Part shown: positions 6,594-16,308 of the stretch, one piece after another
Layout: every line of letters begins with the position of its first letter
Numbering within the stretch: position 1 is the first letter of the stretch
Origin: Nitrospirae bacterium RIFCSPHIGHO2_01_FULL_66_17
Lineage (GTDB): Bacteria > Nitrospirota > Nitrospiria > 2-01-FULL-66-17
DNA: 20,190 bases
NCBI GenBank assembly: GCA_001803875.1
Contig: MHEO01000074.1
Span: 1 to 20,190 of the forward strand
Direction: 5' to 3'
Translations under genes and position numbers: made by a program
The notes under the pieces: model-generated
What the model was told of the DNA's origin: nothing
The model's database searches: none
Seen by the model: the letters and a program-made list of their open reading frames with translations, nothing else

Positions 6594-7267
6594 CGATCCG
6601 TCCCCCCGGCCGATCGCCCGCGTCCATCCCAATCGATCTCCTGCTGTTCGATCTCGACGGCACGTTGGCGGACACCAAGGCGGACATCGCCACGGCGGTC
6701 AACCTCACCCTGCGCGAGTACGGCCTGACGCAGCACCCGCCTGAGCAGATTTACGCGTTCGTCGGCGACGGCGTGCGGGCGCTCCTGGCGCGGGCGTTCG
6801 AGAGCCGCGGGGCGGAGGCGTTCGAGGACGCGCTCGCGGTGTTCCGCCGCCACTACCTCGACCACCTGCTCGACGCGACCCGTTTCTACCCCGGCGTGTC
6901 CGAGGTGCTCGACCACTTCGCGGACAAGAAGAAGGCGATCGTGACCAACAAGCCGATCGAGTACACGCTGAAGCTGATCGAGGGCCTCAAGGCCCGCGAC
7001 GTGTTCGACGCGATCCTCGGCGCGAACAGCACGCCGCACATCAAACCCCATCCAGGTATGATCCTGAAAGTCCTGGAGGATCTCCGCGTCGCGCCCGACC
7101 GCGCGGTGATGGTCGGGGACAACGTCAACGACATCCTCGCGGCGCGGGCGGCGGGCGTCGCCTCGGTTGCGGTCGGGTACGGCTTGGGGGACCCGGGCAC
7201 GCTGAAAGCGGCGAACCCGGACTGGTTCTGCGAGCGCATCGAGGATCTCATGAGGCTGGTGCATTGA
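6590..7267 (+). CDS. gph: HAD-superfamily phosphatase, phosphoglycolate phosphatase-like
   Basis: A 225-residue HAD hydrolase. Motif I is FDLDGTLADT (nucleophile Asp21, acid/base Asp23). Motif II is the Thr in AIVTNKP, motif III the Lys in HIKPHPGM, and motif IV is MVGDNVNDI. The helical C1 cap between motifs I and II is typical of Gph/PGMB-like enzymes. The most likely substrate is 2-phosphoglycolate, removing a by-product of DNA repair or photorespiration-like chemistry, but HAD specificity is not readable from motifs. The start is taken as the GTG at 6590, which overlaps the TGA of the SDR-like gene (GTGA). Another GTG three codons earlier (6581) is possible. Its own stop overlaps the next gene at TTGA. 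Confidence 0.8.
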   Translation: MTIRPPGRSPASIPIDLLLFDLDGTLADTKADIATAVNLTLREYGLTQHPPEQIYAFVGDGVRALLARAFESRGAEAFEDALAVFRRHYLDHLLDATRFYPGVSEVLDHFADKKKAIVTNKPIEYTLKLIEGLKARDVFDAILGANSTPHIKPHPGMILKVLEDLRVAPDRAVMVGDNVNDILAARAAGVASVAVGYGLGDPGTLKAANPDWFCERIEDLMRLVH

Positions 7268-7992
7268 GCGCGACGATGGGCGCGGCGATGGGCAGGTGGT
7301 CTCTCGGGGTGGCGTTCGTTCTGCTCTGCGCGGGGTGCGTTCCGCACCGGCAAACCGCCGTGGAACTGCAGGAGGCGCTCGCGTGGTTCCCCCCGACCGG
7401 GGAGGGCGAGGCCTGGCCGCCGGCGTCGAGCCCGCCGCCGGCGATGCCCCCGGGTCCCGTGGCGATCGTGATCGCGTGGGTTCCGGCGGAGGCGCCGCGG
7501 GGCGAAGCGCCCAAACGGGTGTCCAAGACGGCGCGCGAACGGTGGCTGGCGTCGCTCCGCGACGGGATCGCGCGCAGCGCCCGGGCTTCGCGGGTCGAGG
7601 CGGCGCCGCCCGAGCTCTTCGAGGAGGGGTTCACCCTGAAGGGCGTGCGGGCCGTTGCGGAGGAGCACGGGGCGCAACTCGTCGTGCTCTTCGCGATCGA
7701 GGTCGATCGCAAGCGGCACAACACGTTCGATCCCGGCACGGGCGCGACGGGAGAGGGTTCCCGCGTCCGGAACGTGATGGAGGTGGTGTCGACGGTCCGG
7801 GTCCTCGGCGTGACGCCCGCGGGCGAGCCGGTGCTCTCGGGCTGGAAGATGGGGTACGACACGGCCTCCGATCACGTGAGGAGCATGGATGAGGTGGAGG
7901 AGGTGTCCAACCGGGTGGCGATCGAGGAGATTGCTGATCTCGTCGACATTCGTCTGAAGCAGCTCGAATCGGGGAGGAACCGGACACGATGA
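7264..7992 (+). CDS. Putative lipoprotein upstream of the M16 pair
   Basis: A 242-residue protein with a short hydrophobic leader ending LLCAGC. The last Cys (about residue 25) would be the lipidated residue. The lipobox is slightly atypical because -3 is Cys rather than Leu. The N-terminal part of the mature protein is Pro-rich. The rest alternates strands and helices (PVAIVIAWVP, then a long helix, then LVVLFAIEVDRK and STVRVLGV). This layout loosely recalls 'rhombotarget'-type lipoproteins, but I cannot name a family with confidence. The start is taken as the TTG at 7264, overlapping the previous stop (TTGA). In-frame ATGs at 7276 and 7288 are alternatives that keep the lipobox. It precedes and overlaps the catalytic M16 peptidase gene, suggesting an envelope-anchored accessory protein. 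Confidence 0.6.
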   Translation: MSATMGAAMGRWSLGVAFVLLCAGCVPHRQTAVELQEALAWFPPTGEGEAWPPASSPPPAMPPGPVAIVIAWVPAEAPRGEAPKRVSKTARERWLASLRDGIARSARASRVEAAPPELFEEGFTLKGVRAVAEEHGAQLVVLFAIEVDRKRHNTFDPGTGATGEGSRVRNVMEVVSTVRVLGVTPAGEPVLSGWKMGYDTASDHVRSMDEVEEVSNRVAIEEIADLVDIRLKQLESGRNRTR

Positions 7993-9515
7993 CCGCCATG
8001 ATCAGGCGCCTGAGGAGCGCGGCGCGTGTGGCGATCGCCGTCGCCATCGCGCTCCTCCCGTCCGCGGCGACGGCGGGGTCGCTTCTGGAGGGCCGGGTGA
8101 TCGATCGGACGCTCGCCAACGGGATGCGCGTCCTTCTCGTCGAGCGCCCCGCCGTGCCCACCGTGTCCTACAACGTCACCTTCCGGGTCGGCTCGGTGAA
8201 CGAGCGGACCGGGGAGAGCGGTCTCGCCCATCTCTTCGAGCACATGGCGTTCAAGGGCACGACCACGATCGGCACGAAGGATTATGCGCGCGAGCGGCCG
8301 CTGCTGGACGAGATCGACCGGCTCGCGCTCGAGATCCAGGCCGAGCAGGACAAGGGGCGGGCGGCCGACGCGACGCGGCTCGCCGAGCTCCGGACACGGT
8401 TCGAGGCTCTGCAGGACGAGGCGCGCGCGCTCGTGGCGCCCAACGAGCTGGGCATCGTCTACGACCGGAACGGCGCGGCCGGGTTAAACGCGAGCACGGG
8501 CGTGGACGTGACCCGGTACACCGTCAGCCTGCCCGCGAATCGCCTGCCGTTGTGGGTCGCGGTCGAGTCGGACCGGATGACCCGTCCGGTTTTTCGTGAA
8601 TTTTACACCGAGCGGGCGGTGGTGCAGGAAGAGCGCCGGATGCGGGTGGACAACAACCCTGGCGGGAAGCTCTACGAGGCCTTCGCGGCGGCGGCGTTCA
8701 CGGCGCACCCGTATGGGGTCCCGACGATCGGGTGGGCGTCGGACGTCGATCACCTGACCGCGCCCCGGGCGCGCGAGTTCTTCGACCGGCACTACGGGCC
8801 GGCCAACGCCGTGATCGCGATCGTCGGCGACCTCGACGCCGAGAAGACCTTCCAACAGGTGGCGGCCGCGTTCGGCGCGATCCCCGCCCGGCCGGCGCCG
8901 CCCCCGGTCGTCACCTTGGAACCGGCGCAGGCGGGCGAGCGGCGGATCGAGGTGGAGTACGACGCCCAGCCGCAGATGTTGATCGGGTATCACAAGCCCG
9001 ACATCAACGACCCCGACGACCCCGTGTTCGACGTGATCGAATCGCTGCTTTCGTCGGGGCGGACGTCGCGTCTCTACACGTCGCTGGTCAAGACGCGGCA
9101 GATTGCGGTGGCCGCCTCCGCGTCGTCGGGCGAGCCCGGCGCGCGCTACCCCAATCTCTTCACGCTCGAGGCCGTGCCACGGGCCCCGCACACACTCGAC
9201 GAGGTCGAGGCGGCGCTGCTCGCCGAGGTGGACCGCCTGCAGCGCGAGGACGTGCCCGCCCGCGAGTTGGACAAGGTGCTCAACCGCCTGGACGCCGCCC
9301 TGATCCGCTCGTTGCAATCCAACAGCGGCCTGGCCTCGCAGCTCGCGTACTTCGAGGCAGTGGCCGGCGACTGGCGCTACCTGCTCCGCATCCGCGACCG
9401 CATGGCGGCGGTGAAGGCCGAGGACGTCCGCCGGGTCGCCGCCGCGTGGCTCGTCAAGCGCAACCGCACGGTGGCGCGCCTCGTGCCGCCCGTCGTCGAG
9501 AAGGCGGCGCCGTGA
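7989..9515 (+). CDS. M16-family zinc metallopeptidase (catalytic member)
   Basis: A 508-residue exported insulinase/pitrilysin-family peptidase. It has a basic n-region, a hydrophobic core and an Ala-rich cleavage site near residue 29. The inverted zinc motif HLFEH lies at 81-85, and the distal zinc-ligand Glu is in VVQEERRMR (214 or 215). Between them, residues about 97-150 form a charged helical insertion seen in one bacterial M16 subgroup. The C-terminal half is the second M16 core domain. It probably degrades peptides in the periplasm together with the next gene product; M16B enzymes commonly work as catalytic/non-catalytic pairs. The ATG at 7989 overlaps the lipoprotein stop (ATGA), with GGGGAGGA about 10 nt upstream. 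The stop overlaps the start of the second M16 gene (GTGA). Confidence 0.88.
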   Translation: MTAMIRRLRSAARVAIAVAIALLPSAATAGSLLEGRVIDRTLANGMRVLLVERPAVPTVSYNVTFRVGSVNERTGESGLAHLFEHMAFKGTTTIGTKDYARERPLLDEIDRLALEIQAEQDKGRAADATRLAELRTRFEALQDEARALVAPNELGIVYDRNGAAGLNASTGVDVTRYTVSLPANRLPLWVAVESDRMTRPVFREFYTERAVVQEERRMRVDNNPGGKLYEAFAAAAFTAHPYGVPTIGWASDVDHLTAPRAREFFDRHYGPANAVIAIVGDLDAEKTFQQVAAAFGAIPARPAPPPVVTLEPAQAGERRIEVEYDAQPQMLIGYHKPDINDPDDPVFDVIESLLSSGRTSRLYTSLVKTRQIAVAASASSGEPGARYPNLFTLEAVPRAPHTLDEVEAALLAEVDRLQREDVPARELDKVLNRLDAALIRSLQSNSGLASQLAYFEAVAGDWRYLLRIRDRMAAVKAEDVRRVAAAWLVKRNRTVARLVPPVVEKAAP

Positions 9516-11017
9516 GGGCGCGCGTTGAACGGCACCAACAAGCGGCCGTTGAACGGCACCAACAAGCGGCCGCGTTCGTCTTCCTCGCGCTCGTCCTGCT
9601 CGGGCCGGTCGCGACCGCCCGCGCCGCCGAGCCCTCGACCCCCGCGGATCCCCGCGCGATGACGTTCCCCACGGTGTCGTTTTCGCCGCCGAAAGCCAAG
9701 CGGATGGTCCTCCCCAACGGCCTTATCCTCTATCTGTTGGAAGACCACGAGCTGCCGCTCGTCACGCTGTCGGCCATGATCCGCACCGGGAGCCTCTACG
9801 AACCCGCGGACAAGGTCGGCCTCGCGGCGCTGACCGGCACGGTCATGCGCACCGGCGGGACGGCGTCGCTCGGCGGGGACGCGTTGGACGACGAGCTCGA
9901 ATTCGTCGGGGCCGAGATGGGGTCGGGGATCGGTAGGGACGCAGGGTCGGCGTCGCTCAACGTGCTCAAGAAGGACCTTGCCCGCGGCGCGGCTCTGTTC
10001 GCCGACATGCTGATCCGGCCGGCGTTCGCGCCCGACAAGGTCGATCTCGCGAAGAAGCAGGCGATCGAGGGCATCCGCCGCCGCAACGACCACCCGGCGT
10101 CGATCGCGTCGCGCGAGTTCAACAAACTGCTCTACGGCGCCGATCATCCCTACGGCCGGGAGAGCACCGAGGCCACGATCAACGCGATCACGCGCAACGA
10201 TCTGGTCGCGTTCCATCGCCGGTATTACCATCCCAACGCCACGATGATCGCGGCCACGGGGGACTTCGACCGCGACGACCTGGTCAAACAGCTCATCCGC
10301 GCGTTCGGGCCGTGGAAACCCGAGAAGGTGACGTATCCCGCGGTCCCGCCCGTGAGGGACCAGCCGGCGCCCTCCGTCAATTCCATTCGGCGCGACGTGA
10401 CCCAGACGCAGGTCCGCATGGGCCACTTGGGCATCAAGCAGGCCGACCCCGACTACTTCGCCTTGTCCTTGCTGGACGACATCCTGGGCGGGCAGGCGTT
10501 CTCCAGCCGGCTCTTCCGCGAGGTCCGCACGAAGGCCGGCCTGGCCTACTCGGTGGGGAGCGCGGTGATCCCGGGCAACTTCGACCGGGGATCGTTCTTC
10601 CTCTACGCGCAGACCAAGGCGGGCTCGACGGCGCAGGCGATCTCGGCGATGAAGGCCGAGCTGGAGGGGATGGTGGCCGCGCCGGTGCCCGAGCGGGAGT
10701 TGGAGGAGGCGAAGCAGGCGTTCCTCAACTCCTTCGTCTTCTCGTTCTCCAGCTCCGCGCAGATCGTGAACCGCCAGATGTCGCTGGAGTATTACGGCCT
10801 GCCCGCCGACTTCCTGGAGCGCTTCCGCGCGAACGTCGAAAAGGTCACCACGAAAGACCTCGCCCGCGTCGCCCGCACACATTTGCATCCGGACCGCCTG
10901 ATCATCCTGGCCGTCGGCGACGAGCGTGCCTTCGACAAGCCCCTCTCCACGTTCGGCCCGGTCCGCGCGATCACCCTGGACCAACCGACCGCCGCGCTCC
11001 AACCCGCCGCGCAATAG
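9512..11017 (+). CDS. M16-family protein lacking the zinc motif (non-catalytic partner)
   Basis: A 501-residue M16 homologue. Where the catalytic member has HLFEH, this protein has GLAALTGTVM, so it cannot bind zinc in the family manner. The substrate-binding Arg/Tyr region of the C-terminal domain is well kept (LFREVRTKAGLAYSVGS), as expected for the partner subunit of an M16B pair. The start is a GTG at 9512 overlapping the previous TGA. Residues 5-20 are an exact tandem duplication of VERHQQAA, encoded by a 24-bp DNA repeat (9524-9571), in the n-region of a signal peptide whose hydrophobic core is about 21-36 (cleavage near ARA-AE). It is the last gene of the operon. Confidence 0.87.
   Translation: MRARVERHQQAAVERHQQAAAFVFLALVLLGPVATARAAEPSTPADPRAMTFPTVSFSPPKAKRMVLPNGLILYLLEDHELPLVTLSAMIRTGSLYEPADKVGLAALTGTVMRTGGTASLGGDALDDELEFVGAEMGSGIGRDAGSASLNVLKKDLARGAALFADMLIRPAFAPDKVDLAKKQAIEGIRRRNDHPASIASREFNKLLYGADHPYGRESTEATINAITRNDLVAFHRRYYHPNATMIAATGDFDRDDLVKQLIRAFGPWKPEKVTYPAVPPVRDQPAPSVNSIRRDVTQTQVRMGHLGIKQADPDYFALSLLDDILGGQAFSSRLFREVRTKAGLAYSVGSAVIPGNFDRGSFFLYAQTKAGSTAQAISAMKAELEGMVAAPVPERELEEAKQAFLNSFVFSFSSSAQIVNRQMSLEYYGLPADFLERFRANVEKVTTKDLARVARTHLHPDRLIILAVGDERAFDKPLSTFGPVRAITLDQPTAALQPAAQ
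9524..9571 (+). repeat. 24-bp perfect tandem duplication inside the second M16 gene
   Basis: Bases 9524-9547 and 9548-9571 are identical 24-bp units in direct tandem. They are in frame and encode VERHQQAA twice, just before the hydrophobic core of the signal peptide. The reading frame is preserved. Confidence 0.95.
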
Positions 11018-11104
11018 GGCGGGAGAGTCCGGGAGAGTCAATGGCAAGCGCATGATGGTGCGGGTCACGGCCTTCGCGCGACGCGCGCACGCTGTTCCCG
11101 GCGC
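11018..11104. other. Short intergenic stretch between the M16 operon and the glnA promoter
   Basis: It contains a 10-bp tandem repeat, CGGGAGAGTC at 11020-11029 and 11030-11039, and a GC-rich dyad around 11075-11091. I see no clear intrinsic terminator with a U tract and no gene. Confidence 0.5.
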
Positions 11105-11134
11105 TTGACACCGCCGTTCCGGGCGTGCTATAAG
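11105..11134 (+). promoter_or_regulatory. glnA sigma-70-type promoter
   Basis: Perfect -35 TTGACA (11105-11110), an 18-nt spacer, then -10 TATAAG (11129-11134) preceded by TGC, giving an extended -10. The predicted start is near 11141, so a leader of about 136 nt precedes glnA. No -24/-12 sigma-54 promoter is seen here. Confidence 0.75.
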
Positions 11135-11148
11135 CGGCTGGTTTTTGG

Positions 11149-11225
11149 GGCTCGCGGTGAGCCATGGGTAGGGAGGACAAAGACGTCCTTCAGACGGCGT
11201 GTTGCGCCGCTGGGGCGTCTTTTTT
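11149..11225 (+). promoter_or_regulatory. Structured glnA leader: antiterminator hairpin competing with an intrinsic terminator (ANTAR-target-like)
   Basis: Three elements are visible. Hairpin 1 (11149-11163) is GGCTC/GAGCC with a 5-nt loop. Hairpin 2 (11172-11191) is GGAGGAC / hexaloop AAAGAC / GTCCTTC, 7 bp including one G-U pair. Hairpin 3 is a terminator that reuses 11179-11188 (AAAGACGTCC) pairing with 11213-11222, followed by T6. Hairpins 2 and 3 cannot form together. ANTAR-domain proteins (NasR, AmiR, EutV, GnfR) bind hairpins with hexaloops that have A at position 1 and G at position 4; hairpin 2 fits this rule. The known motif normally has two such loops, and hairpin 1 does not fit. 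The call of conditional termination is strong; the call of ANTAR control is inference. Confidence 0.65.
11179..11225 (+). terminator. Intrinsic terminator/attenuator in the glnA leader
   Basis: AAAGACGTCC (11179-11188) pairs with GGGCGTCTTT (11213-11222, one T-G wobble). An inner CGGCG/CGCCG stem (11195-11209) stacks inside, and a run of six T (11220-11225) follows. It lies upstream of the glnA start codon, so it acts as an attenuator and not as a gene end. Confidence 0.75.
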
Positions 11226-11276
11226 ATTTGGGACTTGTTCCCGGGGGCATTGGGGTCGGACTGAAAGGAGAGGGCA

Positions 11277-12686
11277 ATGACGGCGAGAGAGGCGTTGGAG
11301 CTGGCGAAGAAGAACAAGGCGCTCATGGTCGACTTGAAGTTCGTCGACTTCCCGGGCGTCTGGCAGCATTTTTCCATTCCGATCGAGGAGTTGACCGAGA
11401 GCGTGTTCAAGGAGGGGTTGGGGTTCGACGGGTCCTCGATCCGCGGATGGCAGGCGATCAATAACAGCGACATGCTCGTGATGCCGGACGCCAAAACCGC
11501 CGTGATGGATCCGTTCATGAAGGTGCCCACGCTGAGCCTGATCTGCAACATCACGGACCCCATTTCGGGCGAGTCCTACAGCCGGGATCCGCGGTACATC
11601 GCGCAGAAGGCGGAGAAGTATCTCAAGTCAACCAAGATCGGCGATACGGCGTACATCGGGCCGGAGGCCGAGTTCTTCATCTTCGATACCGCCCGGTTCG
11701 ACCAGAACAGCCACAGCGGCTACTACTTCATCGATTCGGATGAGGGCGTCTGGAACTCGGGTCAAGAGGGTGCCAACCGTGCCTACAAGCCGCGGCACAA
11801 GGAAGGGTACTTCCCGGTCTCGCCGACCGACGCCCAGGACGATATCCGCACCGAGATGGTCCTCGAGATGCAAAAGATGGGGATCCCGGTGGAGCGCCAG
11901 CACCACGAGGTGGCGACGGCCGGCCAGGCGGAGATCGACATCCGCTTCGACTCGCTGGTGAACATGGGCGACAAGCTGATGATGTTCAAGTACATCGTCA
12001 AGAACGTCGCCAAGCGCCACAACAAGACCGTGACCTTCATGCCGAAGCCGCTCTTCGGCGACAACGGCTCCGGCATGCACACCCACCAATCGATCTGGAA
12101 GGACGGCAAGCCGCTCTTCGCGGGCAAGGAGTACGCGGGCGTGTCGCAGATGTGCCTGTACTACATCGGCGGGATTCTCAAGCACGCGGGCGCGCTCGCG
12201 GCGCTGACCAACCCGACCACCAATTCCTACAAGCGGCTGACGCCGGGATTCGAGGCGCCGGTCAACCTGGCGTATTCCAGCCGGAACCGCTCGGCGTCGA
12301 TCCGCATCCCGATGTACTCGCCGAGCCCCAAGGCCAAGCGGATCGAGGTGCGCTTTCCCGACCCGTCGTGCAACCCCTACCTCGCCTTCGCCGCGATGTT
12401 GATGGCGGGGCTCGACGGCATCGAGAACAAGATCGATCCGGGAGCGGCGGTGGAAAAGGACCTCTACGACATGGAGCCCAAGGAATTGGCGCGGATCAAG
12501 ACGATGCCGGGCAGTTTGGACGAGGCGCTCGATAACCTCGAGGCCGACCGCGCGTTTCTCACCAAAGGCGACGTCTTCACCAAAGACGCGCTCGACACCT
12601 GGATCGGGTACAAACGGGAGAAAGAGGTCGATGCCATGCGGTTGCGCCCGCATCCCTACGAGTTTTTCCTGTATTTCGATATTTGA
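11277..12686 (+). CDS. glnA: Glutamine synthetase type I (GSI-beta)
   Basis: A 469-residue enzyme, the same length as E. coli GlnA, that makes glutamine from glutamate, ammonia and ATP as a cytosolic dodecamer. The N-terminal beta-grasp domain contains FDGSSIRGW. Metal and glutamate ligands lie in GPEAEFFIF and in the HHEVATAGQAEIDIRF segment. The ATP and flap region includes FMPKPLFGDNGSGMHTHQS. The SRNRSASIRIP motif is present. Tyr397 in DLYDM is the adenylylation site, so control by a GlnE-type adenylyltransferase and PII is expected. The ATG at 11277 follows AAGGAG (11265-11270) by 6 nt. The gene has its own promoter and a conditional-terminator leader, and it is followed after 66 nt by a NifA-like activator gene. 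Confidence 0.97.
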   Translation: MTAREALELAKKNKALMVDLKFVDFPGVWQHFSIPIEELTESVFKEGLGFDGSSIRGWQAINNSDMLVMPDAKTAVMDPFMKVPTLSLICNITDPISGESYSRDPRYIAQKAEKYLKSTKIGDTAYIGPEAEFFIFDTARFDQNSHSGYYFIDSDEGVWNSGQEGANRAYKPRHKEGYFPVSPTDAQDDIRTEMVLEMQKMGIPVERQHHEVATAGQAEIDIRFDSLVNMGDKLMMFKYIVKNVAKRHNKTVTFMPKPLFGDNGSGMHTHQSIWKDGKPLFAGKEYAGVSQMCLYYIGGILKHAGALAALTNPTTNSYKRLTPGFEAPVNLAYSSRNRSASIRIPMYSPSPKAKRIEVRFPDPSCNPYLAFAAMLMAGLDGIENKIDPGAAVEKDLYDMEPKELARIKTMPGSLDEALDNLEADRAFLTKGDVFTKDALDTWIGYKREKEVDAMRLRPHPYEFFLYFDI

Positions 12687-12710
12687 TGTCGACACCGTAA
12701 ACGTCGTTCC

Positions 12711-12738
12711 GGAGGGGCGTTCAATCGAACGCCCCTCC
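12711..12738 (+). terminator. Perfect 12-bp hairpin between glnA and the NifA-like gene
   Basis: GGAGGGGCGTTC (12711-12722) and GAACGCCCCTCC (12727-12738) pair perfectly around the loop AATC. The sequence after it (ctgtctctgg) is not a U tract, so it is either a weak terminator, an mRNA 3'-end stabiliser for glnA, or a processing site that lowers downstream expression. Confidence 0.6.
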
Positions 12739-12752
12739 CTGTCTCTGGCACC

Positions 12753-14279
<1,527 letters not shown>

Positions 14280-14288
14280 GGGCGCGCC

Positions 14289-14651
14289 ATGGCCGTGTTC
14301 CTCAGCGCCGCGTTCCTTCAACAATGTTTCGCCATGCACCGCCTCGACCTGGCGGTCAGGCAGCTCAAAGGGTCGGGGATCGTCGTCGCGTGTCGGCAGT
14401 GCAAGATCCGCCACACCGTCAGGCTGGGGCGTCGAGCCGAAGAACCGGAGGCTCCGTTCGGCGACGAGGTCCCGCTGTTTGCGGAGCCCCTGCGTGCGTG
14501 TGCGGCGACCCATCTGCCCGCGGTCGGCGTGCACGCGGTGGATGTGGTGCGCGACGCCCTCGACCTGTCGTGCGCCCAGTGCCGTGCCACCTATCCCTTT
14601 CGGATCATCGAGTGCGTCACGCGTTCTGGGTCGGAGTCCCAGGCGAGATGA
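14289..14651 (+). CDS. Hypothetical protein with paired CxxC motifs (zinc-ribbon-like)
   Basis: A 120-residue protein that I do not recognise. Two CxxC knuckles, CRQC (35-38) and CAQC (95-98), are about 60 residues apart and could form one zinc or metal site. The intervening region is acidic (GDEVPLFAEPL), and the last knuckle is followed by YPFRIIECV. There is no signal peptide. It begins 9 nt after the NifA-like stop. Its TGA overlaps the ATG of the FmdE-domain remnant (ATGA, 14648-14651), so the two genes were probably coupled. The cysteine pattern and the downstream FmdE-like piece hint at metal or redox handling, but this is only context. Confidence 0.6.
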   Translation: MAVFLSAAFLQQCFAMHRLDLAVRQLKGSGIVVACRQCKIRHTVRLGRRAEEPEAPFGDEVPLFAEPLRACAATHLPAVGVHAVDVVRDALDLSCAQCRATYPFRIIECVTRSGSESQAR

Positions 14652-14812
14652 CCGAGCGGTTGGCGGATCCCGAGTTCGACGCGGTCGTGGAGTTCCACGG
14701 CCACCTGTGCCTCGACATCGCGTTGGGATACCGCGTCGCGAAGGCCGCCATGCGCGCGTTGGCGTGCGAGCGACCGCCGGGATGCGCCGGTGTAAGGGCC
14801 TGGCGCCGATGA
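14648..14812 (+). pseudogene. Truncated FmdE-domain remnant
   Basis: A 54-residue frame beginning at an ATG that overlaps the previous stop. Residues 8-37 match the start of the FmdE (formylmethanofuran dehydrogenase subunit E-like) domain: FHGHLC at 16-21, followed by IALGYRVAKAAMRAL. Normal FmdE domains read HGHLCPG and continue for another 100 or more residues, with a conserved Asp-Ala-Val/Gln segment and a GKGNL motif. Here the Pro-Gly is Leu-Asp, and the frame ends after a Cys/Pro/Arg-rich stretch that does not look like the family. The rest appears deleted, with the dgkA start (14809) now overlapping its stop as ATGA. It could still be expressed as a small metal-binding peptide, but a decayed gene is more likely. 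Confidence 0.55.
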
Positions 14813-15189
14813 AAGAACCGGGTGCGAATGTTTTGACCCGACTGATCAAGGCGACCGGCTACTCGCTGGACGGCCTGACGGCGGCCTGGCGGAACGAATG
14901 GGCCTTCCGCGTCGAGGTCGTGGCCTTCGCGCTGATGTTCCCGATCGGCGCGTGGCTGGGGCGGACCGGCGTCGAACGCGCGCTGCTTCTCGGGAGCCTC
15001 TTCTTGGTGCTCTTGGCCGAACTGGTCAACTCGGCCATCGAAGCGGTGGTGGATCGCATCGGCCCCGAGCGGCATGACCTCTCCAAGCGGGCCAAGGACC
15101 TCGGCTCCGCGGCCGTGCTCGTCAGCCTCGCGAATGCAGCCGCGATCTGGGGCGTGATCCTGCTTGACTGGGTCAGCGGTCGGACCTGA
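14809..15189 (+). CDS. dgkA: Diacylglycerol kinase, prokaryotic DgkA type
   Basis: A 126-residue integral membrane kinase that phosphorylates diacylglycerol to phosphatidate, or undecaprenol in many Gram-positive relatives. The hallmark segment ELVNSAIEAVVDRI is followed by LSKRAKDLGSAAV, which carries the conserved acidic and Lys/Asp residues of the active site. Three hydrophobic helices are visible (about 36-52, 57-75 and 99-120). The length matches the family. The start ATG at 14809 lies in an ATGA overlap with the truncated FmdE frame. A modest AAGGG is about 10 nt upstream. It is the last plus-strand gene before a convergent junction. Confidence 0.9.
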   Translation: MKEPGANVLTRLIKATGYSLDGLTAAWRNEWAFRVEVVAFALMFPIGAWLGRTGVERALLLGSLFLVLLAELVNSAIEAVVDRIGPERHDLSKRAKDLGSAAVLVSLANAAAIWGVILLDWVSGRT

Positions 15190-15207
15190 GCCCCCAAGTC
15201 CGGGGGC
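15190..15207. terminator. Hairpin between convergent dgkA and mtnA
   Basis: GCCCCC (15190-15195) and GGGGGC (15202-15207) pair around a 6-nt loop in the 21-nt gap between the two stop codons. There is no U tract on either strand, so it may be a bidirectional, weak or Rho-assisted end. Confidence 0.5.
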
Positions 15208-15210
15208 GTG

Positions 15211-16287
<1,077 letters not shown>

Positions 16288-16308
16288 GATCCCTCCAGGA
16301 AATGGACC

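Noticed and set aside
8732..9511. In-frame upstream extension of the second M16 gene
   Set aside because: This part overlaps the first M16 gene in another frame and has shadow-like composition. The GTG at 9512 gives a proper signal peptide and a 4-nt overlap.
11141..11276. Glutamine riboswitch (glnA RNA motif) in the leader
   Set aside because: I could not find the conserved core or three-stem junction of that motif; the leader is better explained by competing antiterminator and terminator hairpins.
9377..11563. Minus-strand open frame of 728 codons across the M16 and glnA region
   Set aside because: It is antisense to two confident genes and to the glnA promoter and leader, with low-complexity composition.
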